64,000 bases of DNA, taken from NCBI GenBank assembly GCA_038209155.1, contig JBBQYA010000002.1:1-64000 (forward strand). The letters are read 5' to 3'. The position numbers were made by a program, and so were the translations under genes. Source of the stretch: JBBQYA01 sp038209155 (lineage in GTDB: Bacteria; Bacteroidota; Bacteroidia; Sphingobacteriales; Sphingobacteriaceae). Below the pieces are notes generated by a model. That model did not search any database, was not told where the DNA came from, and saw only the letters and a list, made by a program, of their open reading frames with translations. Every line of letters starts with the position of its first letter. Positions within the stretch are counted from its first letter, which is position 1. This document shows positions 17,222 through 25,242 of the stretch, piece by piece.

Positions 17222-17344
17222 TGGTCGGCTTAGGGATTGAAGCGGTATCCTTTTTTTGCTTATTCAAACTATCAAATGAGAATAATCTCACCGCAAAAAA
17301 AGATAAAGCTGAAAGCCCGACCCCGAAATTTTTTTATTTCGGGG
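17222..17344 (+). ncRNA. Structured intergenic element, possible Bacteroidota conserved RNA
   Basis: Several nested pairings fit one fold. GGTCGGCTT (17223-17231) pairs with 17313-17322 with one bulge. AGC (17241-17243) pairs with GCT (17308-17310). TATC (17246-17249) pairs with GATA (17302-17305). TTTTTTTGC (17251-17259) pairs with 17293-17301. TTATTC (17260-17265) pairs with GAATAA (17280-17285). A separate hairpin, CCCCGAAAT/ATTTCGGGG, occupies 17321-17344. The unpaired string GGGATTGAAGCGGTATCC resembles an intergenic element I recall from many Flavobacteriia and relatives, possibly the Flavo-1 RNA motif; this identification is from memory. It lies antisense between ubiA and the M3 peptidase gene. 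Function unknown. Confidence 0.55.
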
Positions 17345-17473
17345 AAAGCCACTCATAAAAATTAATTCACCGATTAGTATTAAGTTATAAAATAAGAATA
17401 TTAAAAAAGTATAAACAAAAAAATTTTAAACATAACTAGAGCCCAGTAGATATTTTCATATAAATTAAAAGAT
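17345..17473. other. AT-rich spacer beside the structured element
   Basis: Together with 17158-17221 this makes up the remainder of a 316-base gene-free stretch. Apart from the structured element I see no open frame or clear promoter here. Confidence 0.4.
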
Positions 17474-18322
17474 TTAAAAATAATAATTCAAAACAAAAAA
17501 TATAGAAAATAAAATACTTGCTAAACCATTGGTTGTAAAAAATGCAGCATTTACTCGCGACAAATTATTGGCTTTAACAATAGTATGTTGATAAATTAAT
17601 AAACCGATAAAAATTAAAGCTCCAATCCAGTATAAACTGTTTGCTTTTAAAAAATAACCAGCAAGCAGAATACTAGAAGCTGAAAAAAAATGTAGCATTC
17701 TACTTAATAAAAGTGCTTTTTCTCCTCCAAACCTTGTCGGCATACTGTATAGTTTCATTTCACGATCGAAGTTTTCATCTTGTAAGGAATAAATAATATC
17801 GAAACCACTTACCCAACATAAAACTGCAACTGAAAAGAAGATAGGAATTACATGAAATTCATTAGTTACAGCCAAGAAAGCTCCTAATGGTGCAAGCGAT
17901 AATCCTAAGCCTAAAACTAAATGGCACCAATAAGTAAATCGTTTGGTATAACTATATCCCAAAATGATTAATAAAGCAATGGGAGATAAATAGAAACACA
18001 GGGTATTTATAAAATATGTAGTTATTATAAATGCAATGCAACATAAAATTGTAAACATCAAAGCATTTTTTGCAGAAACTATTCCAGCTGGAATTTCTCT
18101 AATCTGTGTTCTGGGATTTTTTGCATCTATATCTCTGTCTATGTATCTATTAAATGCCATAGCAGCACTTCGAGCTAAAAACATACACAGAATAATTGCA
18201 AACAATTTTTGAAGATTGAATTCAAAATTCCCAATCATTAATGCTAAATAAAAACCAACAATGGCAAAAGGTAAAGCAAAAATAGTATGACTGAATTTAA
18301 TCAGCGAAAGGTAATTTTTCAA
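17474..18322 (-). CDS. UbiA-family prenyltransferase (4-hydroxybenzoate / MqnP-like)
   Basis: This 282-residue integral membrane enzyme has about nine helices and the two Asp-rich motifs of the UbiA family: NRYIDRDID at residues 58-66 and QDENFDRE at 181-188. UbiA enzymes attach a polyprenyl chain to an aromatic acid. In Bacteroidota of this type the likely role is quinone synthesis, as UbiA or as MqnP of the futalosine menaquinone route; the motif spacing does not prove which. It starts with TTG (complement 18320-18322) inside the end of engB (26-base overlap), so the two are coupled. The divergent ubiE/menG gene supports a menaquinone context. Confidence 0.85.
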   Translation of the reverse strand: MKNYLSLIKFSHTIFALPFAIVGFYLALMIGNFEFNLQKLFAIILCMFLARSAAMAFNRYIDRDIDAKNPRTQIREIPAGIVSAKNALMFTILCCIAFIITTYFINTLCFYLSPIALLIILGYSYTKRFTYWCHLVLGLGLSLAPLGAFLAVTNEFHVIPIFFSVAVLCWVSGFDIIYSLQDENFDREMKLYSMPTRFGGEKALLLSRMLHFFSASSILLAGYFLKANSLYWIGALIFIGLLIYQHTIVKANNLSRVNAAFFTTNGLASILFSIFFVLNYYF

Positions 18323-18947
18323 TTGAAATATTTATTTTTTTTTCGGGTTTAATAAAACTTTTATTTACCTCATCTATAAATGCTAGAATAGGGTCTGCAC
18401 CTGATTTTTTTTCTGCTGAGGTTACATAAACACTTGGCAATTCTTCCCAATTTTTTCTTAATTGATCTTTAAATAAAGCAACATTATCATTCGTTTTGTT
18501 TGAAGATTGTTTATCGCTCTTGGTAAAAATGATAATAAACGGAATTTCATTTTCTCCTAACCAAGTCACAAATTCCAGATCAATTTTTTGAGGAGCTAAT
18601 CGGCTATCGATCAAAACCATTGCAGATTGCAAATTTTCTCTACTTTCAAAATAAGTTTTTATAAATTTTTCCCAACTTCCTTTATCAGATCTGGATGCTC
18701 GAGCAAAACCATAGCCTGGCAAATCAACTAAATACCAATTTTCATTAATCAAAAAATGATTGATCAATCTGGTTTTCCCAGGAGTTTGAGAAGTTTTTGC
18801 TAACTTTTTTTTATTAGTAAGCATATTGATCAAAGAAGATTTACCCACATTGCTTCTTCCAATAAATGCATATTCTGGAAGTAATGGCTCGGGTAATTTA
18901 CTCACTTCGGTGTTGCTACAAACAAAATCTGCTGATCGAATAATCAT
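18297..18947 (-). CDS. engB: Ribosome biogenesis GTPase EngB (YihA/YsxC)
   Basis: The 216-residue EngB GTPase acts in assembly of the large ribosomal subunit. Visible motifs are G1 GRSNVGKSS, a G2-like Thr in KTSQTPGKT, G3 DLPGYG and G4 TKSD. I start at ATG 18945-18947 (MIIRSADF), not at the longer frame reaching 18974, for two reasons. MIIRSA is the normal family N-terminus, and a good -7 box (18964-18971) lies inside the longer version. The 3' end overlaps ubiA by 26 bases. Confidence 0.92.
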   Translation of the reverse strand: MIIRSADFVCSNTEVSKLPEPLLPEYAFIGRSNVGKSSLINMLTNKKKLAKTSQTPGKTRLINHFLINENWYLVDLPGYGFARASRSDKGSWEKFIKTYFESRENLQSAMVLIDSRLAPQKIDLEFVTWLGENEIPFIIIFTKSDKQSSNKTNDNVALFKDQLRKNWEELPSVYVTSAEKKSGADPILAFIDEVNKSFIKPEKKINISIEKLPFAD

Positions 18948-18963
18948 GGTTTGAAATAAAATA

Positions 18964-18971
18964 CAAACATA
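18964..18971 (-). promoter_or_regulatory. Putative -7 box (TATGTTTG) for engB-ubiA
   Basis: Minus-strand TATGTTTG fits TAnnTTTG and lies 17 bases before the EngB ATG at 18947. Together with the box at 19075-19082 it forms a divergent promoter region. Confidence 0.5.
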
Positions 18972-19074
18972 CATTTTCGATAGGGAAACTCTTTTTATCT
19001 ATGGAATAAATCTGTTTTATCATTTTTTTGTTGACTCATCTATAATCCAATCCTAATTCATAGGCTTAAAAAAT

Positions 19075-19082
19075 TATATTTG
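19075..19082 (+). promoter_or_regulatory. Putative -7 box (TATATTTG) for the ubiE-porT unit
   Basis: Exact TAnnTTTG match. Its last three bases are the TTG that an open-frame call would take as start, so that start cannot be in the transcript. The expected transcription start is within a few bases of the ATG at 19092, suggesting a leaderless or nearly leaderless message. Confidence 0.5.
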
Positions 19083-19091
19083 CAATTATTT

Positions 19092-19817
19092 ATGAATGAA
19101 ATAAGACCGTATTTACATACAGAAAGTTCAAAAAAAGAACAAGTTGCCACTATGTTCGACAAAATTGCGCATTCGTATGATTTCTTAAATCATTTTCTAT
19201 CTCTTGGAATTGATAAAATTTGGAGAAAAAAAGCCATCAGAGAATTAGCAGATGCTAAACCTAAATTAATTTTGGATGTCGCAACTGGAACCGGAGATTT
19301 TGCTTTGGAAGCGTTAAAATTGAATCCGGAAAAAATAATAGGAATTGATATTTCAAATGGAATGTTAGATATCGCAAGGAAAAAAATTATTACAAAACAG
19401 TTAAATGAACTATTTGAAGTCAGATTGGGCGACTCTGAACAGCTCGATTTTGAGTCTAATAAGTTTGACGCTGTTACCGTTAGCTTTGGAGTCAGAAATT
19501 TTGAAAATCTACAAAAGGGGATTTCAGAAATATTTAGAGTGCTTAAACCTGGCGGCAAATTAATTGTTTTGGAATTTTCCAGACCCAAAAAGTTTCCAGT
19601 CAAACAAGCTTATAACTTTTATTTTTTTAGTATTTTACCCCTGTTCGGAAAATTATTTTCTAAAGATCAACGCGCATACAATTACCTTCCAGAGTCTGTA
19701 GCTGCATTTCCTGACGGAGATGCTTTTACTGCTATTTTAATTCAAGAAGGATTTCATCATACCACAAATAAAACACTTACGTTTGGAATCAGTTCCATTT
19801 ACACAGGCATAAAATGA
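19092..19817 (+). CDS. ubiE: Demethylmenaquinone methyltransferase / UbiE
   Basis: This 241-residue SAM-dependent methyltransferase catalyses the C-methylation step of menaquinone (MenG) or ubiquinone synthesis; menaquinone is expected in this phylum. Signatures are MFDKIAHSYDFLNHFLSLG, the SAM-binding LDVATGTGDFALEA, VTVSFGVRNF and RVLKPGGKLIVLEFSRP. The C-terminal TFGISSIYTGIK is also typical. I choose ATG 19092 over the TTG at 19080 because the TTG is part of the predicted promoter. The stop overlaps the porT start (ATGA), as expected for translational coupling. Confidence 0.93.
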   Translation: MNEIRPYLHTESSKKEQVATMFDKIAHSYDFLNHFLSLGIDKIWRKKAIRELADAKPKLILDVATGTGDFALEALKLNPEKIIGIDISNGMLDIARKKIITKQLNELFEVRLGDSEQLDFESNKFDAVTVSFGVRNFENLQKGISEIFRVLKPGGKLIVLEFSRPKKFPVKQAYNFYFFSILPLFGKLFSKDQRAYNYLPESVAAFPDGDAFTAILIQEGFHHTTNKTLTFGISSIYTGIK

Positions 19818-20521
19818 CGCACTCATCTATCTATTATATCCTATTTTTTTTCACTCTAATAACTGGTTTTGCAGCAAAAGCTCAAGAAAACTCAGCCCGA
19901 GGAATTGATTTAGCCGATTATAATTTTGGTTTTTCCATTGCATATAATACTCATACTTTACGAGTTATTCCTAAACGTGATTTTAGATTAGGGGATAGTT
20001 TGCAAACAGTAAAACCAATTTCTGGACCTGGTTTTAATTTAGGAATGTTGGTAAATGTAAAACTAAATAAGAAAGTAGATTTACGTTTTACGCCTTCTTT
20101 GGCTTTTACCGATAGAAGTTTGGATTTTGTATTTGATGATAAAACCAAAAATAAATTAAAGCCTGTGGAATCCACCTATGTTGATTTGCCTTTAAGCTTA
20201 AAATTAAAATCAGAAAGACATAGAAATGTGCGATTTTACGTTATTGGAGGACTTAAATATTCCTACGATGTAATTTCACAGAAAAGATTAGCAGATCAAA
20301 ATTTATCTGAGGAGCTCAAAAAAGTAAAATTGCAAAAAAATGTTTTTGCTTATGAGTATGGGTTTGGAATGGACTTTTATTATGAATATTTCAAGTTTTC
20401 TCCCGAAATTAAATTCTCTAACGGTATTAATGATATTTTGATAAGAGAAGATAATAGGTTTTCAAAACCATTAGATAGATTATTTTCAAGAGTGTTTCAA
20501 GTTACTTTATTCTTTGAATAA
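19814..20521 (+). CDS. porT: PorT/SprT-like outer membrane protein of the type IX secretion system
   Basis: This 235-residue protein has a signal peptide ending AAKAQE and an eight-strand-type beta-barrel pattern with a C-terminal aromatic strand (RVFQVTLFFE). The sequence GFSIAYNTHTLRVIPK and the position directly behind ubiE match the ubiE-porT/sprT arrangement known in Bacteroidota. PorT is required for T9SS function, although its exact place in the machine is less clear than that of PorV or PorK-N. This fits the T9SS cargo proteins elsewhere in the window. It overlaps ubiE by four bases, and the SDR gene follows after 3 bases. Confidence 0.82.
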   Translation: MTHSSIYYILFFFTLITGFAAKAQENSARGIDLADYNFGFSIAYNTHTLRVIPKRDFRLGDSLQTVKPISGPGFNLGMLVNVKLNKKVDLRFTPSLAFTDRSLDFVFDDKTKNKLKPVESTYVDLPLSLKLKSERHRNVRFYVIGGLKYSYDVISQKRLADQNLSEELKKVKLQKNVFAYEYGFGMDFYYEYFKFSPEIKFSNGINDILIREDNRFSKPLDRLFSRVFQVTLFFE

Positions 20522-20524
20522 TTA

Positions 20525-21286
20525 ATGAATAAAATTGCATTTATTACGGGAGCAAGCTCAGGAATTGGCGAGGCAACTGCAATTTCTTTTGCGGCTGCCG
20601 GCTATCAATTAATTCTGTGTGCAAGAAGAAAAGATCGATTAGAAAAAATAAAATCAGAACTATTTACAAAATATAAAACCAATATTTTTATTTTGACTTT
20701 TGATGTTCAAAATAACAATCAAGTTCAAAAGGCAATAGATTCACTACCAGAAAATTGGAAAAAGATAAATGTTTTGATTAATAATGCAGGTTTGTCTTTG
20801 GGCTTAAGTTCGATTGAGGATGGGGATACAAACGATTGGGAAACCATGATTGACACGAATGTAAAAGGGCTTTTATGGGTGACCAAAGCACTCATTCCAT
20901 TATTAAAAAAGTCTTTAAATCCTCAAATTATCAATATTGGATCTATTGCTGGTAAACAAACGTATGCTATGGGAAACGTTTACTGTGCAAGCAAACATGC
21001 AGTTGCAGCTTTGAGCGATGCCATGCGTATTGATTTACTATCAGCCGAAATTAAAGTTACTGCCATTCATCCAGGAGCAGTAGAAACTGAGTTTTCTGTT
21101 GTAAGATTTAAAGGAGATCAAACAAAAGCCAACCAAGTTTATCAAGGTTTCAAACCTTTGATGGCGGCAGATGTAGCAGATTCTATTTTATATTGTGCAG
21201 GTTTGCCACCGCATGTGAACATAAATGAATTAACTATTATGCCTTTGGCCCAAGCAAGTCCAATGTATTTAAACAAAACAAGATAA
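20525..21286 (+). CDS. Short-chain dehydrogenase/reductase (YdfG-like)
   Basis: This 253-residue classical SDR has the cofactor loop GASSGIGEA near residues 9-17, a basic pair in ARRKDR favouring NADP(H), NNAG, the catalytic Ser in NIGSIAG and YCASKHA (Y-x3-K). It is closest in pattern to YdfG-type 3-hydroxy acid/serine dehydrogenases (HPGAVETEFSVVRFKGD). The physiological substrate is not known. It sits in a tight rightward unit between porT and yqeY. Confidence 0.9.
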   Translation: MNKIAFITGASSGIGEATAISFAAAGYQLILCARRKDRLEKIKSELFTKYKTNIFILTFDVQNNNQVQKAIDSLPENWKKINVLINNAGLSLGLSSIEDGDTNDWETMIDTNVKGLLWVTKALIPLLKKSLNPQIINIGSIAGKQTYAMGNVYCASKHAVAALSDAMRIDLLSAEIKVTAIHPGAVETEFSVVRFKGDQTKANQVYQGFKPLMAADVADSILYCAGLPPHVNINELTIMPLAQASPMYLNKTR

Positions 21287-21290
21287 GAAA

Positions 21291-21740
21291 ATGACATTAA
21301 TAGATACTATTGATAATGATATAAAAAGGGCAATGATTGCCAAAGATGAAATTGGTTTACGTGCTTTACGAGCAATAAAATCAGCTTTATTAATTGCCAG
21401 AACCGAAAAAAATGCTACGGATAATATTAGCGCAGAAACAGAATTAAAGGTTTTGCAAAAACAAGTGAAACAAAGAAAAGAATCTGCCGATATTTACAAT
21501 CAACAAAATAGAGATGATTTAGCAAAAATAGAATTGGATGAATTAGCTGTGATTGAAAAATATCTTCCAGCACAAAAAACGGATGAAGAAATAGAAGCAA
21601 TGATTAAAAGTATTATTACCGAAACAGGTGTTAGTTCACCGAAAGAAATGGGCAAAGTAATTGGACTGGCTACCACTAAATTGGCTGGTGCAGCGGATAG
21701 TAAAACAATAGCAACGCTTGTAAAAAAGCTTTTAAACTAA
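21291..21740 (+). CDS. GatB/YqeY domain protein
   Basis: This 149-residue soluble protein matches the YqeY family, which resembles the tail domain of the GatB tRNA amidotransferase subunit. Typical motifs are LRAIKSALL, KQRKESADIYNQQNRDDLA, EKYLP and GKVIGL. It may have a tRNA-related role but no defined reaction. It starts 4 bases after the SDR gene and ends the rightward unit that began at ubiE. Confidence 0.9.
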   Translation: MTLIDTIDNDIKRAMIAKDEIGLRALRAIKSALLIARTEKNATDNISAETELKVLQKQVKQRKESADIYNQQNRDDLAKIELDELAVIEKYLPAQKTDEEIEAMIKSIITETGVSSPKEMGKVIGLATTKLAGAADSKTIATLVKKLLN

Positions 21741-21874
21741 AAAAAAATAAAAAAAATGCCTAATTCATGAACTAGAATGTTTTTGTTTTTGGATTAACAA
21801 GGGCTTTTTCAGCATTAAAATAAATAAATTATCGGTCCCATGGTTCAAATATTAGGTTAATAAAATTTAAGATT

Positions 21875-21882
21875 TATATTTG
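21875..21882 (+). promoter_or_regulatory. Putative -7 box (TATATTTG) for the hydrolase-CBS-nadK unit
   Basis: Exact TAnnTTTG match 25 bases before the hydrolase ATG at 21908. It marks the start of a new transcription unit after yqeY. Confidence 0.5.
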
Positions 21883-21907
21883 GGATGAGCATTACTAAAA
21901 AGTATCT

Positions 21908-22669
21908 ATGAATTTTAAGATTAAAGATAACAACGGATTTAAGTATGTGGAAGAAGGTGAAGGACCAGTTCTGCTATTGTTGCATGGCTTATTTGGAGCT
22001 CTGAGCAATTGGGAAGATGTGATAAAAGCATTCTCTTCTCACTATAAAATTCTTATTCCATTAATGCCAGTTTACGAGTTGCCATTACTTTCAACCAATG
22101 TTACCAGTTTGGCCAAGTTTGTACAAAAGTTTGTTGAATATAAGAAGCTAGATAAATTTGTTTTATTGGGAAATTCTTTAGGTGGTCATGTGGCTTTAGT
22201 TTATACATTAAGCCATCCAGAGCATGTAGAACGAATGATGCTTACAGGAAGCTCTGGATTGTATGAAGAATCGATGGGGGGTACTTTTCCTAAACGTGAA
22301 AATTATGAATATATTAAAGAACGGGTTCAATACACATTCTATGCGCCAGAAACCGCAAGCAAGGAGTTGGTGGACGAAGTTTTTGAAATAGTAAACAATA
22401 GAAATAAAGTTATTAGAATTATAACAATGGCAAAATCTGCCATGAGACATAATTTAAAACAAGAATTATCTAAAATAAAAATTCCGGTTTGTTTAATTTG
22501 GGGAACAGATGATCGGGTAACTCCGCCTCCTGTAGCAGAAGAATTTCATCAATTACTAGTTCATTCAGAATTAAATTGGGTTGAAAAATGTGGTCATGCA
22601 CCTATGATGGAACGCCCTTCAGAATTTAATGCTATACTCTCAAAATTTTTAAATAAACCAATAACCTAA
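21908..22669 (+). CDS. Alpha/beta hydrolase
   Basis: This 253-residue cytoplasmic alpha/beta hydrolase shows LLHGLFGALSNW (oxyanion), GNSLGG (nucleophile Ser), WGTDDRVTPP (acid) and KCGHAPMMERP (catalytic His). It has no signal peptide. The substrate is unknown; the pattern resembles MhpC-type C-C bond hydrolases and small esterases. It is followed 7 bases later by the CBS-domain gene and nadK, and in this phylum the set commonly travels with the envelope genes downstream. Confidence 0.88.
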   Translation: MNFKIKDNNGFKYVEEGEGPVLLLLHGLFGALSNWEDVIKAFSSHYKILIPLMPVYELPLLSTNVTSLAKFVQKFVEYKKLDKFVLLGNSLGGHVALVYTLSHPEHVERMMLTGSSGLYEESMGGTFPKRENYEYIKERVQYTFYAPETASKELVDEVFEIVNNRNKVIRIITMAKSAMRHNLKQELSKIKIPVCLIWGTDDRVTPPPVAEEFHQLLVHSELNWVEKCGHAPMMERPSEFNAILSKFLNKPIT

Positions 22670-22676
22670 AAAAACC

Positions 22677-23342
22677 ATGCTCGCTAGAGAAATTCTCATC
22701 GATATTATTCCACCTCTGAAAATTAATGATACCATTCAGAAAGCTTTGGATTATATGTCGGAGTTTAAGGTGCAGCATTTACCCGTTGTAGAAGATAATA
22801 TTCTTACTGCCATTGTTTCGGAAGATGAAATGATTGAATTGTCGGCTAATCAGTTGATTTCTGAAACTGTTAAAAATAATTATCCCATCACTGTTTTTCA
22901 AAATCAACATTATTATGATGTAGTTAAATTAATGTCTGAAAATAATTTAACGCTGATTCCTGTAGTTTCAGATTCAACTTTAAGATATTTAGGCGCTATT
23001 ACGCTACAAACTTTAGCAAAGTATCAAGCAAAAACAAGAGCATTGGCAGAACCAGGAGGTATTTTAATTATCAATTGTGGATTGCATGATTATTCTTTGT
23101 CAGAAATAGCCAGAATTATAGAATCTGAGGATGTAATCATATTAAGTTCTTATATAACTTCTGAACTTGGAGCTCGCCTTTTAGAAATCACTTTTAAATT
23201 AAATAGAACTGACTTATCTTCTGTAATTGCTTCTTTGGAAAGATTTAATTATCAAATAGTTGCATCATACCATCAGCCTACCATAAATAGTAATTCTATG
23301 GAACGCTATGAGTCTTTTATGACTTATCTTAATCTAAAATAA
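22677..23342 (+). CDS. CBS-pair protein with an ACT-like C-terminal region
   Basis: The 221-residue protein has two CBS motifs in the first ~120 residues (ALDYMSEFKVQHLPVVED; DVVKLMSENNLTLIPVVSD). A C-terminal region ~125-205 (PGGILIINCGLHDYSLSEIARIIES) has an ACT-like pattern. CBS pairs usually bind adenine nucleotides and ACT-like domains small ligands, so it is probably a sensor or regulator. No catalytic domain is present. NadK follows after two bases, which suggests a link to NAD(P) balance; this is inference. Confidence 0.82.
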   Translation: MLAREILIDIIPPLKINDTIQKALDYMSEFKVQHLPVVEDNILTAIVSEDEMIELSANQLISETVKNNYPITVFQNQHYYDVVKLMSENNLTLIPVVSDSTLRYLGAITLQTLAKYQAKTRALAEPGGILIINCGLHDYSLSEIARIIESEDVIILSSYITSELGARLLEITFKLNRTDLSSVIASLERFNYQIVASYHQPTINSNSMERYESFMTYLNLK

Positions 23343-23344
23343 AA

Positions 23345-24223
23345 ATGGTAATAGCCCTTTACGGCAGAAATTTTAATGATCAAGCAATTCCCTATGTTCA
23401 GGAATTAGTAGATTGTTTGCAAGATGCAGGATTGAAAATTACCGTATTTGAGTCATTTTTGGTTTTTTTAAATACCAGAATTCAGTTTAAAAATCCATTA
23501 GAGACTTATGATTCGCATGATGATTTAGTTTTTAAAGTAGATTTTTTAATAAGTTTAGGCGGCGATGGTACTTTATTAGATACTGTTACCTTGGTTAGAG
23601 ACTCTGGAATTCCAGTTGTTGGAATTAACTTAGGAAGATTAGGTTTTCTAGCAAGTATTAATAAAGATTCTGTTCGCACGGCTGTAGAAAGTTTAGTAAA
23701 AGGCCATTTTACATTAGATAAAAGAACTTTGTTGCGCTTAGAATCGGACGTTCCTCTCTTCAATGGATTAAATTATGCTTTAAATGAATTAACAATCCAT
23801 AAAAAAGATACCTCTTCTATGATCATTATACATACTTATTTGAATGGTGAATTTTTAAATTCGTACTGGGCCGATGGTTTAATTATCGCAACACCTACTG
23901 GTTCCACTGCATATTCATTAAGTTGTGGTGGACCCATTATTTTTCCTCGATCAGGCAATTTTGTTATCACGCCTATCTCGCCACACAACTTAAATGTTCG
24001 CCCCGTAATTCTATCAGATAGTAATACAATAACTTTTGAAGTGGAAGGCCGAAGTTCTTATTTCTTAGTTACATTGGATTCTAGAACAGAAATTATTGAT
24101 TCATCTGTTCAATTGGCAGTTAGAAAAGAGAATTTTGAGATAAATCTACTCCGCTTGAATAATGAAAATTATTTAACCACGTTAAGGAACAAATTAATGT
24201 GGGGCTTGGATACTCGAAATTAA
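23345..24223 (+). CDS. nadK: NAD kinase
   Basis: This 292-residue enzyme phosphorylates NAD to NADP. Key motifs are SLGGDGTLLDT (catalytic Asp), GINLGRLGFL, the NE in LNELTIHK, WADGLIIATPTGSTAYSLS and PISPHNLNVRP. Length is normal. It lies two bases behind the CBS-domain gene and about 90 bases before the DUF6089 gene, which has its own predicted promoter. Confidence 0.95.
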   Translation: MVIALYGRNFNDQAIPYVQELVDCLQDAGLKITVFESFLVFLNTRIQFKNPLETYDSHDDLVFKVDFLISLGGDGTLLDTVTLVRDSGIPVVGINLGRLGFLASINKDSVRTAVESLVKGHFTLDKRTLLRLESDVPLFNGLNYALNELTIHKKDTSSMIIIHTYLNGEFLNSYWADGLIIATPTGSTAYSLSCGGPIIFPRSGNFVITPISPHNLNVRPVILSDSNTITFEVEGRSSYFLVTLDSRTEIIDSSVQLAVRKENFEINLLRLNNENYLTTLRNKLMWGLDTRN

Positions 24224-24291
24224 TTTTATCCAATTCGGAATTTAGCTACATTCTAAGCATTTTATAATTAATAGTAATTGAATTTAATTTA

Positions 24292-24299
24292 TATTTTTG
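24292..24299 (+). promoter_or_regulatory. Putative -7 box (TATTTTTG) for the DUF6089-uppS-bamA-skp unit
   Basis: Exact TAnnTTTG match 16 bases before the DUF6089 start. It suggests that the envelope-biogenesis genes have a promoter separate from nadK. Confidence 0.45.
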
Positions 24300-24315
24300 C
24301 CCCTCGTAACAAAAA

Positions 24316-25167
24316 ATGAAATCGACTCTTAAACTTGTTTTCTTTCTTTTTTTTCTCTCAATTTCTTTTGCTCAGGCGCAATGGGAGCCAGGTGTGGCTT
24401 TTGGTGGCTCTGGTTATCAAGGAGAAATGAATTCCAGAAATCCTGTAAAATTTACAGATCTGGCAGGTGGAATTTATTTAAGATATAATTTTAGTGATTT
24501 TTTTGCCTTTCGAGGATCGCTTTTTATTGGTAATCTTCAAGGTGCAGATTCGACGTCCAATTTTGCATTTAATAAAGAAAGAAATTTAAGTTTTACCTCC
24601 TCCTTAGAAGAACTAGGAACTCAATTAGAGTTTAATTTATTCAGATACCAACCAGGTAGTAAAGATTATCGATTCACGCCTTATGTTTTCACTGGATTTA
24701 ATATTTTCAGATTCAATCCGAAAGCAGTTTATAAAGGACAAGAATTTGAGTTACAACAATTAGGTACAGAAGGGCAGGGTACTGTATTAAATCCAGAAGG
24801 GAAATATTCTTTAGTTAATTTTTCGATTCCATATGGAGTTGGTATTAAATATAATTTTTTAGACAACTATACCTTTAATATAGAGGCAGGTTACAGAAGC
24901 ACAGCAACAGATTATATTGATGATGTAAGTGGAACATATGTAGATAAAGTGGTTTTGGCGCAAAAAAATGGTTCAAATTCAGCCATTTTCAGTGATAGGT
25001 CAGGAGAATTAAATGATGGAGTTTATTCAGGAACTCCAAAAACGCAACGTGGCGATTTGAAAAAGAGAGATAATTATATGTTTGCTACTATTGGAATTTC
25101 ATACACCTTTGTAAAAGTACAATGTCCAGGAATTTCTAATTTCCGAAAAATTCAAAAACTTAAATAA
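24316..25167 (+). CDS. DUF6089-family outer membrane beta-barrel protein
   Basis: This 283-residue protein has a signal peptide ending FAQAQ and begins its mature part with WEPGVAFGGSGYQGEMN. That N-terminus and the position before uppS and bamA are characteristic of the Bacteroidota DUF6089 group. Alternating hydrophobic strands and the aromatic strand YMFATIGISYTF near the C-terminus suggest a small outer-membrane barrel. Its function is undescribed; the fixed neighbourhood hints at a role in envelope assembly. Confidence 0.82.
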   Translation: MKSTLKLVFFLFFLSISFAQAQWEPGVAFGGSGYQGEMNSRNPVKFTDLAGGIYLRYNFSDFFAFRGSLFIGNLQGADSTSNFAFNKERNLSFTSSLEELGTQLEFNLFRYQPGSKDYRFTPYVFTGFNIFRFNPKAVYKGQEFELQQLGTEGQGTVLNPEGKYSLVNFSIPYGVGIKYNFLDNYTFNIEAGYRSTATDYIDDVSGTYVDKVVLAQKNGSNSAIFSDRSGELNDGVYSGTPKTQRGDLKKRDNYMFATIGISYTFVKVQCPGISNFRKIQKLK

Positions 25168-25242
25168 ATGTATGTAAATGCAATATTATACATTAGTAAA
25201 AAATAAAATATCAAATTACCATTTATTTGGCTGCACAAATTC

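Noticed and set aside
17321..17344. The CCCCGAAAT hairpin as an intrinsic terminator of ubiA
   Set aside because: Neither strand shows a T-run after the stem, and it abuts the structured element; it is better treated as part of that element.
18948..18974. Nine extra N-terminal residues for EngB
   Set aside because: They are not part of the conserved EngB start and would be encoded across the predicted -7 box.
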